64,000 nucleotides of DNA from JBFMCC01 sp037445635 (GTDB lineage Bacteria; Chloroflexota; Anaerolineae; Anaerolineales; Villigracilaceae), in NCBI GenBank assembly GCA_037445635.1, contig JBBIKC010000003.1, positions 75,175-139,174 on the forward strand. The letters run 5' to 3'. Shown in pieces: positions 23,158-30,359 of the stretch; within the stretch, counting starts at the first letter, position 1; each line of letters opens with the position of its first letter. The translations under genes were made by a program, and so were the position numbers. The notes under the pieces were generated by a model. It saw only the letters and a program-made list of their open reading frames with translations. It did not search any database and had not been told where the DNA came from.

Positions 23158-24195
23158 ATGCTCGGACTCGTCAATATCTCGAAAGATTACGAGGATAAGC
23201 CTCTGCTCATTGACGTTTCCTTCACCCTCGCGGCAGGCGAGACGATCTGTTTGTTGGGCGCGTCTGGAAGCGGCAAATCCACGCTTTTGCGGATCATCGC
23301 GGGCCTCGAACCGCCCGACGCGGGACAAGTTCTGTGGGATGGGGCGGACCTTTCCTCCACGCCGCCTCACGCGCGGGACTTCGGCCTGGTCTTTCAGGAC
23401 TACGCGCTGTTCCCTCACCTGACGGTTTTCGAGAACGCGGCCTTCGGATTGCGGATGCGGAAATTGCCGAACGACGAAATCAAACCGCGCGTAGCCGAAG
23501 TGCTTGACTTGGTGAATTTACTGGGCTTCGAAAAACGAAAAGTGACCGACCTCTCCGGCGGCGAGCAGCAACGCGTGGCGCTGGCGCGCGCCCTGGCGCC
23601 GAGTCCGCGCCTGCTGATGTTCGACGAACCCCTCGGCGCGCTGGACAGGACGCTAAAAGATGATTTGTTGAATGAATTGCGTACCATCCTGCACCGAACG
23701 AAGATTCCCGCCATTTACGTTACCCACGATCAGGAAGAGGCCTTTGCCATCGCCGACCGCGTGGTCTTGTTGCACAATGGCCGCATCGTTCGCGAAGGCT
23801 CGCCTGCGGAGGTGTGGTCGAGTCCCGGCTCGGCGTGGGCGGCGCGTTTTCTCGGAGTAGGAAATGTTGTGGATGGAATAGTGTTGAAAGTTCAAGGTTT
23901 AAGGTTGAAGGTGGAGACGGATTTTGGGGTCTTCGAGCCGCATTGCGAACATCATCATGCGGAAGGGGAGCGGATTGCCTTGTTACTCAGACACGAATCC
24001 CCCTCTCCCTTTGGGAGAGGGGCTAGGGGTGAGGGCAGGGAGGAGATCAACGCGCGAGTGGAGGACGTCCTCTTTCAACGGGAGCAGTTCAAGGTCACGT
24101 TGCGAGGCGGGCTGGTCGTCTATTTGGATGAGGCCCTGAAAATCGGCGAAGAGATTTCGGTCGCGTTTGCGGTAGAATGTCTCGGCCATGAATGA
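23158..24195 (+). CDS. thiQ: Thiamine ABC transporter, ATP-binding protein
   Basis: This 345-residue ABC ATPase powers the ThiBP importer. It has Walker A GASGSGKST (34-42), the Q loop in LVFQDYALFP, signature LSGGEQQRVALARAL, Walker B RLLMFDEP and the switch His in YVTHDQEEA. It is longer than a typical ThiQ (about 230 residues) because of a C-terminal TOBE-like domain. That domain is interrupted by two in-frame low-complexity stretches: LKVQGLRLKVE (near 23882-23921) and SPSPFGRGARGEGREE, the latter from a palindromic repeat at 23998-24040. It starts directly after the thiP stop codon. Confidence 0.92.
   Translation: MLGLVNISKDYEDKPLLIDVSFTLAAGETICLLGASGSGKSTLLRIIAGLEPPDAGQVLWDGADLSSTPPHARDFGLVFQDYALFPHLTVFENAAFGLRMRKLPNDEIKPRVAEVLDLVNLLGFEKRKVTDLSGGEQQRVALARALAPSPRLLMFDEPLGALDRTLKDDLLNELRTILHRTKIPAIYVTHDQEEAFAIADRVVLLHNGRIVREGSPAEVWSSPGSAWAARFLGVGNVVDGIVLKVQGLRLKVETDFGVFEPHCEHHHAEGERIALLLRHESPSPFGRGARGEGREEINARVEDVLFQREQFKVTLRGGLVVYLDEALKIGEEISVAFAVECLGHE
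23998..24040. repeat. Palindromic repeat in frame in thiQ
   Basis: CCCCTCTCCC-ttt-GGGAGAGGGG is followed by CTAGGGGTGAGGG. This CTCTCCC/GGGAGAGG.TAGGG.TGAGGG arrangement is a dispersed intergenic repeat type that I know from many bacterial genomes. Here it is read through in frame near the C-terminus of ThiQ. Confidence 0.7.
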
Positions 24196-24649
24196 GAAAA
24201 TCACCGTCATCAAATTGAATCCGCGGGGTGAAGAGACCTGGCGCTACGAGGGCGAGGTGGTGGCGCGCGGCGAGGACTGGCTGGTGCTGGAGGCATTTTT
24301 CAACAGCGACGACACACCTTTCATGAATACATTTCTCAAGCGCGGCGACCACTTCAGGGAGACGTATTACGCCGACCATTGGTACAACATCTTCGAGATT
24401 CACGACCGCGACGACGGCGCGTTGAAAGGCTGGTATTGCAACATCACGCGCCCTGCGCGTTTTGTGGACGGTCGCGTAGAGTACGTGGATTTGTTTTTGG
24501 ATTTATGGGTTTCCGCGGACGGCGAGCAGACCGTGCTGGACGAGGACGAATTCCTCGCGGCCGAATTGGACGAGGCCACCCGCGCCTCGGCGCGCGCAGG
24601 CCTGGCCGAATTGCGGGAACGGTTCAATGCAAAACGGCCTCCGTTGTGA
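24188..24649 (+). CDS. DUF402-family protein
   Basis: This 153-residue soluble protein has the DUF402/FomD-like pattern: an N-terminal beta-barrel portion (GEVVARGEDWLVLEAFF, YYADHWYNIFEIHD), GWYCNITRPARF, then YVDLFLDLWVSADGEQTVLDEDEF, where conserved acidic residues and a Lys can bind metal and nucleotide. Members of this family hydrolyse nucleoside di- or triphosphates or similar pyrophosphates. The gene overlaps thiQ by eight bases and is therefore probably part of the thiamine operon; hydrolysis of thiamine-related phosphates is possible but unproven. A terminator hairpin overlaps its 3' end. Confidence 0.75.
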   Translation: MNEKITVIKLNPRGEETWRYEGEVVARGEDWLVLEAFFNSDDTPFMNTFLKRGDHFRETYYADHWYNIFEIHDRDDGALKGWYCNITRPARFVDGRVEYVDLFLDLWVSADGEQTVLDEDEFLAAELDEATRASARAGLAELRERFNAKRPPL

Positions 24650-24664
24650 TGGAGGCCGTTTCTG
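24632..24664 (+). terminator. Terminator of the thiamine operon
   Basis: AAACGGCCTCC and GGAGGCCGTTT form an 11-base stem with an 8-base loop spanning the DUF402 stop codon, followed by TCTGAT. It can also serve the convergent small gene at 24682-24849. Confidence 0.8.
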
Positions 24665-24681
24665 ATATTCAGTTTTGAAAA

Positions 24682-24849
24682 TTAAAAGTTGAGTGCCTGG
24701 ACGATTGCGTCGCCGTATTGCCACAGGGCGACACCGAGGGCGCAGCAGCAGCACAATACAACCACAACGACGATAGCGATGATCAGGCCCGTGTTGCTCT
24801 TCTTCGGCGCTTCGGGGGCGGGAGCGGGGGTTCCCATGGGTTCGTTCAT
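24682..24849 (-). CDS. Small single-helix membrane protein with a Cys cluster
   Basis: This is a 55-residue hypothetical protein. A short Pro/Ala-rich N-terminal tail (MNEPMGTPAPAPEAPKKSN) precedes one transmembrane helix that contains four successive cysteines (VVVLCCCCALGVAL) and a short C-terminal tail. The ATG at 24849 is preceded by AAGGAGAG at good distance, which supports a real gene. The Cys cluster within or at the edge of the membrane could be acylated or bind metal; I do not recognise a family. A similar plan is used by short membrane-anchor proteins of unknown role. Confidence 0.7.
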   Translation of the reverse strand: MNEPMGTPAPAPEAPKKSNTGLIIAIVVVVVLCCCCALGVALWQYGDAIVQALNF

Positions 24850-24938
24850 GATTTCTCTCCTTTGTGATGAATCGAAATGTTCGGCGGATAATTTGCTCCA
24901 ATTATAAGCCAAACAGGCTCAAGAAGCACGAGTTTTTC

Positions 24939-25508
24939 TCAGGCAGTTTGGGAACGGTCGGAGCGCCGCCACAGCCACCACAGGAAGAACGCCAGTGCCA
25001 CGATGAGCAGGACGCCGACGATCATGGGCAGGATGACCGCCAGGACGGAGACCGTTGTCGAGGCCACGTCCTCGGCCACGCTGACCGGGACGTTGGCCGT
25101 GCCCCCGGTCGTGGCGGTGACCGCCGGGCGGACGACTCCCGCCTTGACCGCGTGCACGCCCCCGGCCACCAGCAGTCCGCAGGCGAGGGCCAGGACCGGG
25201 TTGATGTCCGTGATCACGTTGGCGCTGGCGGCGAAGGCAATCGCCCCGGCCGCCGGGCGGACGATGGTCTGGATCGCATCGTTGACGTGATTGATCGCGG
25301 GCACTTTATCGGCCAGCATTTCGATGATGAGCAGGATGCCCAGCAGGATGAGAATCCACGGGTTGGCGAGCAGGTCCCAGGGCGATTGCAGTTTGATCCA
25401 GTCCGTGTAGTGGGCCAGCACGCCCACGACCAAAAGGGGAATGTAGGCGTTCAGCCCGGCGCTGGCCGAGAGGCCGAAGGCCGAGAAAATGCCGGTGAGA
25501 AGTTCCAT
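24939..25508 (-). CDS. DUF4126 membrane protein
   Basis: This 189-residue integral membrane protein has about five hydrophobic segments. It begins with GIFSAFGLSASAGLNAYIPL, the typical start of DUF4126 proteins, and continues with LADKVPAINHVNDAIQTIVR and PAAGAIAFAA blocks that are characteristic of this family. The C-terminus ends with a helix followed by a WRRSDR tail. The function of the family is unknown. It follows the DUF2085 gene with 17 bases between and is probably cotranscribed with it. Confidence 0.8.
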   Translation of the reverse strand: MELLTGIFSAFGLSASAGLNAYIPLLVVGVLAHYTDWIKLQSPWDLLANPWILILLGILLIIEMLADKVPAINHVNDAIQTIVRPAAGAIAFAASANVITDINPVLALACGLLVAGGVHAVKAGVVRPAVTATTGGTANVPVSVAEDVASTTVSVLAVILPMIVGVLLIVALAFFLWWLWRRSDRSQTA

Positions 25509-25525
25509 TCATTCCTCCGAACGAA

Positions 25526-26362
25526 TTAGCCGAGCGGGAAGCCGCCCCAGGTGCCGGTGAGTTGCAGGCGGAACAGGTCAATGCCCAGCACCAGGATCAT
25601 TGCGATGGTAAATCCCGCGGATAGTGGCAGCCACAGTTGATTGAAAGAGACGAAGGTGTTTTCCTGTCTCATGAGCATAATCCACGCAATCGTGAAGACC
25701 ATAACCAGCAGGGCCAGTGTGCCTAACGGACTCAGGATGGCGATGGGATACAACACGAGCGGACTTTCGGTCAGGATGGCGAGGTCAAGGGCGAGCATGA
25801 TGCCCGCCAGCGCGGCGAGCGGTTTCCAGGTCCCGATGGCGGCGGTGAAGTCCGTATCCCGCCACACGGACTGGTTGAAGGCCGGGTAGATGAACAGGGA
25901 CATGGTCAGCCCCATGCCCGAGCCGGTGAACAGGCGCAGGGTGTTATTGGGAACATACAGGTTGGGGATGTTTGACAGTCCGCCGGTGGTCTCTTTGAGC
26001 AGATACAGGTAGGAGTTCGCCCCGTCAACGGCAAAGGCCAGGAAGAAGAGTGCGAGGGGAATGATGATTTTTTTAGGCGGCAGGCCGCCGCGTCGCCGCG
26101 CGACGATGGCTTGGAAGGCCAGCCCCACGAAGGCGGCGGTAAACGTCCCGGAACAGCGGGCGCACAGGGGCAGTTGTCGCCCTTCCACGTGAAAGGACCG
26201 TTCATCAATGCGATGACAGACCGCGTAGCCGACCGCGTCCATCTTGCCGAGGATGCCGGGCGGGGCGATGTACATCCACGCGGCCAACGCGAGAAACGCC
26301 GCGAGAGGGACGATCCATTGTGTGACCTTTACCAATGAAACGCGCAGGGAGGTTTGCATCAT
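25526..26362 (-). CDS. DUF2085 membrane protein
   Basis: This 278-residue membrane protein has about seven helices. The N-terminal part contains the DUF2085 signature: VGYAVCHRIDERSF, then LPLCARCSGTF, in which the Cys/His residues (CH...CxxC) look like a metal-binding site near the membrane surface. The longer C-terminal part adds four or five further helices. The function is unknown. The start is ATG 26362 (a second ATG follows immediately). A TATAAT box lies 7 bases upstream, so the transcript may be leaderless; there is no clear ribosome-binding site. Confidence 0.8.
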   Translation of the reverse strand: MMQTSLRVSLVKVTQWIVPLAAFLALAAWMYIAPPGILGKMDAVGYAVCHRIDERSFHVEGRQLPLCARCSGTFTAAFVGLAFQAIVARRRGGLPPKKIIIPLALFFLAFAVDGANSYLYLLKETTGGLSNIPNLYVPNNTLRLFTGSGMGLTMSLFIYPAFNQSVWRDTDFTAAIGTWKPLAALAGIMLALDLAILTESPLVLYPIAILSPLGTLALLVMVFTIAWIMLMRQENTFVSFNQLWLPLSAGFTIAMILVLGIDLFRLQLTGTWGGFPLG

Positions 26363-26369
26363 GCGGGGG

Positions 26370-26375
26370 ATTATA
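26370..26375 (-). promoter_or_regulatory. -10 box close to the DUF2085 start
   Basis: TATAAT on the minus strand ends seven bases before the ATG at 26362, which would place the transcription start at the start codon. No convincing -35 box. It lies just after the terminator at 26383-26414. Confidence 0.45.
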
Positions 26376-26382
26376 CCGTAGG

Positions 26383-26414
26383 AAAACAAGAACGCCGCCC
26401 TTGCGGACGGCGCT
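26383..26414 (-). terminator. Terminator of the small leader transcript
   Basis: On the minus strand AGCGCCGTCC-gcaa-GGGCGGCGTT is followed by CTTGTTTTCC: a ten-base stem (one non-canonical pair) with tetraloop and a T-rich tail. It ends the transcript that carries the 19-codon ORF at 26433-26492, upstream of DUF2085. Confidence 0.75.
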
Positions 26415-26432
26415 CTCTGGGCGCTGTGGCTC

Positions 26433-26492
26433 CTATCGGAGACCGATGAGGAGGGATGCCACAGCGCCGCGTTCGATACTCTTACTATCCAT
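26433..26492 (-). CDS. 19-residue leader-like ORF
   Basis: The frame encodes MDSKSIERGAVASLLIGLR and stops with TAG. It has its own complete set of signals: a promoter at 26560-26588, a strong ribosome-binding site GAGGAGGTG located 8-10 bases before the ATG, and a terminator 19 bases after the stop. The end of the ORF lies in a large hairpin (GGCGCTGTGGC pairing with GCCACAGCGCC at about 26419-26466, with an inner CTCCTATCGG/CCGATGAGGAG stem). This arrangement resembles an attenuator leader peptide or a small regulatory RNA with a coding portion. The peptide has no run of a particular amino acid. It matches no family that I know. Confidence 0.5.
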   Translation of the reverse strand: MDSKSIERGAVASLLIGLR

Positions 26493-26559
26493 GTTGGACA
26501 CCACCTCCTCTTCTTTTGGGATGGCGGTTTAAGGCAGGCAGTGCCTGCGTTGTGAGGGC

Positions 26560-26588
26560 AGTATCGCACAGAAGAAATTGTCTGTCAA
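26560..26588 (-). promoter_or_regulatory. Promoter of the small leader transcript
   Basis: On the minus strand TTGACA (26583-26588) and GATACT (26560-26565) are 17 bases apart. Downstream, at 26534-26548, is the perfect palindrome GCAGGCAGTGCCTGC, a possible operator or RNA stem. The predicted transcript runs from about 26553 to 26383. Confidence 0.65.
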
Positions 26589-26733
26589 TATATCTATCCA
26601 GTTTCTAATCAAATTGTAACCATTGCGTGAAATCTGGCGCTTGCAAGGGGTAAAATCATAAACATGATAGTCTTTGAGAGACTCCGCGAGGCCGCCGGGA
26701 CTATCCTGTGGGAAACTTCTTGAGGAGATTGCC

Positions 26734-28314
26734 ATGAAAGCCAATCCGAACCGCCTGTGGCTGGTTGCCATTTTCCTGGGCTGGGCGTTCGACTTCCTGT
26801 TCTGGAAGCACGCGCCGGGCGTCAACTTCGCCATCTATGTCCTGTTGTGCCTGGGGGGTGGATTCTTCCTGCTTACACGCGAGAAGTACCTGCCGGCCCG
26901 CAACACGTTCCTGCTCCTGATCCCCATCCTGTTCTTCGCGGCGGTCACCTTCCTGCGCGCCGAGCCGATGACCTCCTTCCTTGCCCACGCGATGACCCTG
27001 TTCCTGATGGCTTTACTTGCCCTCACCTATCTCGGCGGGCGCTGGCCCTGGTACAGCCTCTCGGACTACATTGCGGGCTTCTTCCGCCTGATGGGCGACA
27101 TGCTCTTCAAACCGCTGGCTTATTCCGCCGAAGTGCGCCGCGAACGAATGGAACGCGGCGACCAGCCCAAACATTCCTTGTGGCCGATCCTGCGCGGACT
27201 GTTGATCGCGTTGCCTATTGTCGCCATCTTTGCATCCCTGCTCGCCTCCGCAGACGCGGTCTTTGCCGACCGCCTCGATCAATTCGTCGAAATCTTCCGC
27301 CTCGCGAAACTGCCCGAATACATCTTCCGCGGCGCGTACATTCTCTTCGGCGCGTACCTGCTCGTGGGTGTCCTGCTCTACGCCGCCCTGCACAGCCGCG
27401 ACGAAAAACTCGTCGGCGAGGACAAGCCCGCCATCTCTCCCTTCCTCGGCTTTATCGAGACGAGTATCGTGCTGGGCAGTGTCGCCGTTCTGTTCACATC
27501 CTTCGTCGTCATCCAGTTCCAGTATTTCTTTGGCGGGCAGGCCAACATCCACATTGACGGCTATACCTATTCCGAATATGCCCGCCGCGGCTTCGGCGAA
27601 CTGGTGACGGTGGCATTCTTCAGCCTGTTGATGATCCTCAGCCTGGGCGCGGTGACGCGTCGCGAGACAGAGTCCCAGCGGCGCGCCTTCTCCGGGCTGT
27701 CGGTGGGAATCGTGGCCCTCGTGTTGGTCATGCTGGTTTCGGCGTATCAGCGCCTGGTCCTGTATGAAGCGGCGTACGGCTTCTCGGGCCTGCGTACCTA
27801 TACCCACGTCTTCCTCATCTGGCTCGCGGCCTTGCTGGTCGCGGTCGTCGTGCTGGAAATTCTGCGTCGCGAGCGCTTCTTCGCCTTCGCCGCGCTCATC
27901 GCTTCGATTGGATTCGCGGCCTCGCTGCCGCTCCTGAACGTAGACAGCTTCATCGTCCGCGCCAACGCGCAGCGCGCGGCGAACGGCGAGGAACTGGACG
28001 TTTCCTACCTGGCGGACCTGTCCGCGGATGCGACCCCCGCGCTGGCCGCGGCGTTTCGTTCCCCGGCCCTGCCTGATTCCGTCAAAGAGGGCGTGGGCGC
28101 GGCTCTGGCCTGCATCGCGCGTGACCGCGCCCGGGAGGACGCGGACTCCTCATGGCAGTCCTTCCACGTCTCGCGCTGGAACGAGGCGGCGATTCTGAAA
28201 TCACTTGAAGAGGACTTGGCAGGCTATCAAGTGGACAAAGCCGACGAATGGGGACACACTGTCACCACGCCGAGCGGGGAGGAATACAACTGCTACGGCT
28301 ACTGGTTCGATTAA
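26734..28314 (+). CDS. DUF4173 membrane protein
   Basis: This 526-residue membrane protein has about ten to twelve helices in the first 420 residues and a soluble C-terminal tail. The family-typical blocks are SLSDYIAGFFRLMGDML, FLLASADAVFADRL-like LLASADAVFADRLDQF, and GLRTYTHVFLIWLA, found in DUF4173/DUF4153 proteins. The tail (NAQRAANGEELDVSYLADLS, ADATPALAAAF) resembles an alpha-helical repeat segment exposed to one side of the membrane. Its function is unknown. Start 26734 is preceded by TTGAGGAGA. It is monocistronic, ended by the hairpin at 28330. Confidence 0.75.
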   Translation: MKANPNRLWLVAIFLGWAFDFLFWKHAPGVNFAIYVLLCLGGGFFLLTREKYLPARNTFLLLIPILFFAAVTFLRAEPMTSFLAHAMTLFLMALLALTYLGGRWPWYSLSDYIAGFFRLMGDMLFKPLAYSAEVRRERMERGDQPKHSLWPILRGLLIALPIVAIFASLLASADAVFADRLDQFVEIFRLAKLPEYIFRGAYILFGAYLLVGVLLYAALHSRDEKLVGEDKPAISPFLGFIETSIVLGSVAVLFTSFVVIQFQYFFGGQANIHIDGYTYSEYARRGFGELVTVAFFSLLMILSLGAVTRRETESQRRAFSGLSVGIVALVLVMLVSAYQRLVLYEAAYGFSGLRTYTHVFLIWLAALLVAVVVLEILRRERFFAFAALIASIGFAASLPLLNVDSFIVRANAQRAANGEELDVSYLADLSADATPALAAAFRSPALPDSVKEGVGAALACIARDRAREDADSSWQSFHVSRWNEAAILKSLEEDLAGYQVDKADEWGHTVTTPSGEEYNCYGYWFD

Positions 28315-28329
28315 GCGACTCAGTATTCA

Positions 28330-28366
28330 GAAACCAGGTTTCTTCAAGAAACCTGGTTTCTCTCTC
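28330..28366 (+). terminator. Hairpin terminator (repeat family)
   Basis: GAAACCAGGTTTC-ttcaa-GAAACCTGGTTTC followed by a TCTCTCTCTTTAT tail: a 13-base perfect stem. It is the clearest copy of the hairpin family also present at 19403 and 63568. Confidence 0.8.
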
Positions 28367-28425
28367 TCTTTATGTAAGAATCATTTCCTCCCGGTCATCT
28401 TATCTGCCAAAGGAAGGAATGAACT

Positions 28426-29607
28426 ATGACCGAGAGTCCCATTCTTGTTTACAGCACGGTCTGGTGTCCCGATTGCAAGCGCGCCAAGAAATTCTTCGGC
28501 GAGCATCGCATCCAATACGAAAACATTGACATCGAACAACAGCCCGAAGCCGTAGCCTTCGTCGAGAAGGTCAACAACGGAATGCGCATCATCCCGACCA
28601 TCGTCTTCCCCGATGGGACCATTCTGAGCGAGCCGAGCGACGCGCAGCTGGCCGAGAAATTGGGCATCCGCACCAAGGCCGAGCGCGCCTTCTACGATGT
28701 AATCGTCATCGGCGGCGGACCGGCGGGATTGACCGCCTCGCTGTACCTGGCGCGCGAAGGCATCGACACGCTGGTCATCGAAAAGGCGGGGCTGGGCGGC
28801 CAGGCGGGCATCACACAAACTCTCGATAATTTCCCCGGCTTCGACGAGGGTATCTCCGGCGGCGAGTTCGCCGAACGGCTCGGGCGTCAGGCTAAACGCT
28901 TCGGCGTGGAAATTTTGCAGGCGCAGGAAGTGACCGAGGTCTCGCGCGAGGGGCGCTATTTCTGTGCGACAACCGGCGACGGCACGTCGTACGGCGCGAA
29001 GGCGATCCTGCTCGCCACCGGGGCACATTATCGTCGTCTCAACATCCCCGGCGAGGATGAACTCATCGGCATCAACGTCCATTTCTGCGCCACGTGCGAT
29101 GGCGCATTCTACAAAGATAAAAAGGTGTTGGTCATCGGCGGCGGGAACAGCGGTTTCGAGGAGGGCCTGTTCCTGACGCGCTTCGCCTCGCAGGTGGATA
29201 TCGCCGTCAATGGGCCGAAGCCGAAGGCCAGCCAGATCCTGCAGGAGAAGGTGGCCGAGAAAAAGAATATGTCGGTATGGTTGAACCATGCCGTGAAGGA
29301 ACTGCGCGGCAAAAAGAATCTGGAGGCCATCGTCGTCGAGGACCGCGACACGGGCGAGGTCAAGGAATGGAAATACGACGGCGTGTTTGTTTTCATCGGC
29401 GTCTCTCCCAACAGCGACCTGGTGCGTGACCTGGCCGACCTGGACGCCAACGGATTTGTCCGCGCGGAGGGGATGATGAGCAGTCTGCCCGGTCTGTTCG
29501 CGGCGGGGGACGTTCGGTCTGGCTCGACGAAACAGGCGGCCTCCGCGACGGGGGAGGGTGCCAGCGCCGCGCTGGCGATTCGCGAATATCTGAAAGAGGT
29601 GGGGTAG
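28426..29607 (+). CDS. Glutaredoxin-thioredoxin reductase fusion
   Basis: This 393-residue protein joins an N-terminal glutaredoxin-like domain (residues 1-82, active site WCPDC with Cys14 and Cys17, cis-Pro in IIPTIVF) to a thioredoxin reductase-type flavoprotein (residues 90-393). The reductase has the FAD motif VIGGGPAGL, the redox CATC site (Cys221, Cys224), the NADPH-binding motif IGGGNSGFE and the closing FAD motif GLFAAGDVR. Electrons should pass from NADPH through FAD and CATC to the fused CPDC domain, making a self-contained disulfide or mixed-disulfide reductase. The single-domain families are about 80 and 310 residues, so the fusion is complete. It is probably cytoplasmic; the substrate is unknown. 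Confidence 0.9.
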   Translation: MTESPILVYSTVWCPDCKRAKKFFGEHRIQYENIDIEQQPEAVAFVEKVNNGMRIIPTIVFPDGTILSEPSDAQLAEKLGIRTKAERAFYDVIVIGGGPAGLTASLYLAREGIDTLVIEKAGLGGQAGITQTLDNFPGFDEGISGGEFAERLGRQAKRFGVEILQAQEVTEVSREGRYFCATTGDGTSYGAKAILLATGAHYRRLNIPGEDELIGINVHFCATCDGAFYKDKKVLVIGGGNSGFEEGLFLTRFASQVDIAVNGPKPKASQILQEKVAEKKNMSVWLNHAVKELRGKKNLEAIVVEDRDTGEVKEWKYDGVFVFIGVSPNSDLVRDLADLDANGFVRAEGMMSSLPGLFAAGDVRSGSTKQAASATGEGASAALAIREYLKEVG

Positions 29608-29652
29608 GACAAGGCCGGGAAACGGGCACAGGCTGAAGTCCAGAGGAGAAGC

Positions 29653-29684
29653 AAAAACGGCATCCGCAATCGGACGCCGTTTTT
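29653..29684. terminator. Bidirectional terminator between convergent genes
   Basis: AAAAACGGC-TCCG and CGGA-GCCGTTTTT form a stem with one mismatch and an AT-flank on both sides, between the convergent reductase and response regulator genes. Confidence 0.85.
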
Positions 29685-29699
29685 GAGTCGAGTAAACTG

Positions 29700-30359
29700 T
29701 TACCTTGTACTGCGATCTACGATGCCGCGCTGCCAGGCGTAGACGGCCACCTGCGTGCGGTCGGCCAGGTGCAGTTTGCTGAGGATGTTGCTGACGTGTC
29801 CCTTCACCGTGTTCTCGCTGATGACCAGTTTCTCGGCGATCTGGCTGTTCGAGAGTCCGTTGGCGATGAGTTTCAGCACGTCCAGTTCGCGCTCGGTCAG
29901 GTCGGCCAGCAGTTGCGGCTCCTCGTCGCTCTCGCCGCGGATATTCTGGAGCACGCGCGCCGCCACGCGCGGGTGCAGGGTCACTTCGCCCTGCAAGGCG
30001 CGATGCAATGCTTCGACCAGTTTTTCCATCTTCATGTCTTTCAGGATGTAGGAGATGGCGCCCGCCTTGAGCGCGGGAAAGATGTGCGCGTCCTCGTGAT
30101 AAGAGGTGAGCACCACCACCTGCGTGCGCGGGCTGATCTGCTTGATGCGCCGCGTGGTCTCGATGCCATCCAGCCCGGGCATGATCAGGTCCATCAACAC
30201 GATGTCGGGGATGAGTTCGGAGACCAGTTCGATGGCCTCCTCGCCCGAGGTGGCTTCGCCCACCACCTGAAAATCGGACAGGGTTTCGAGATACGAGCGG
30301 ATGCCGTTGCGCACCACCTCGTGGTCGTCTGCGATCAAAATTGAAATTTTCCTAGGCAT
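29700..30359 (-). CDS. NarL/FixJ-type response regulator
   Basis: This 219-residue regulator has a receiver domain (acidic pair in IADDHE, phospho-acceptor Asp57 in VLMDLIMPG, Lys in YILKDM) and a C-terminal LuxR-type helix-turn-helix (LTERELDVLKLIANGLSNSQ, VISENTVKGHVSNILSKLHL). It binds DNA when phosphorylated. The ATG at 30359 follows an AGGAGG site and overlaps the end of the kinase gene at 30352 by eight bases, so the pair is translated together. The targets are unknown; the kinase upstream is the obvious phosphate donor. Confidence 0.95.
   Translation of the reverse strand: MPRKISILIADDHEVVRNGIRSYLETLSDFQVVGEATSGEEAIELVSELIPDIVLMDLIMPGLDGIETTRRIKQISPRTQVVVLTSYHEDAHIFPALKAGAISYILKDMKMEKLVEALHRALQGEVTLHPRVAARVLQNIRGESDEEPQLLADLTERELDVLKLIANGLSNSQIAEKLVISENTVKGHVSNILSKLHLADRTQVAVYAWQRGIVDRSTR

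Noticed and set aside
24864..25529. A 221-codon plus-strand frame opposite DUF4126
   Set aside because: Asp/Gly/Arg-rich low-complexity translation typical of the complement of a hydrophobic membrane-protein gene.
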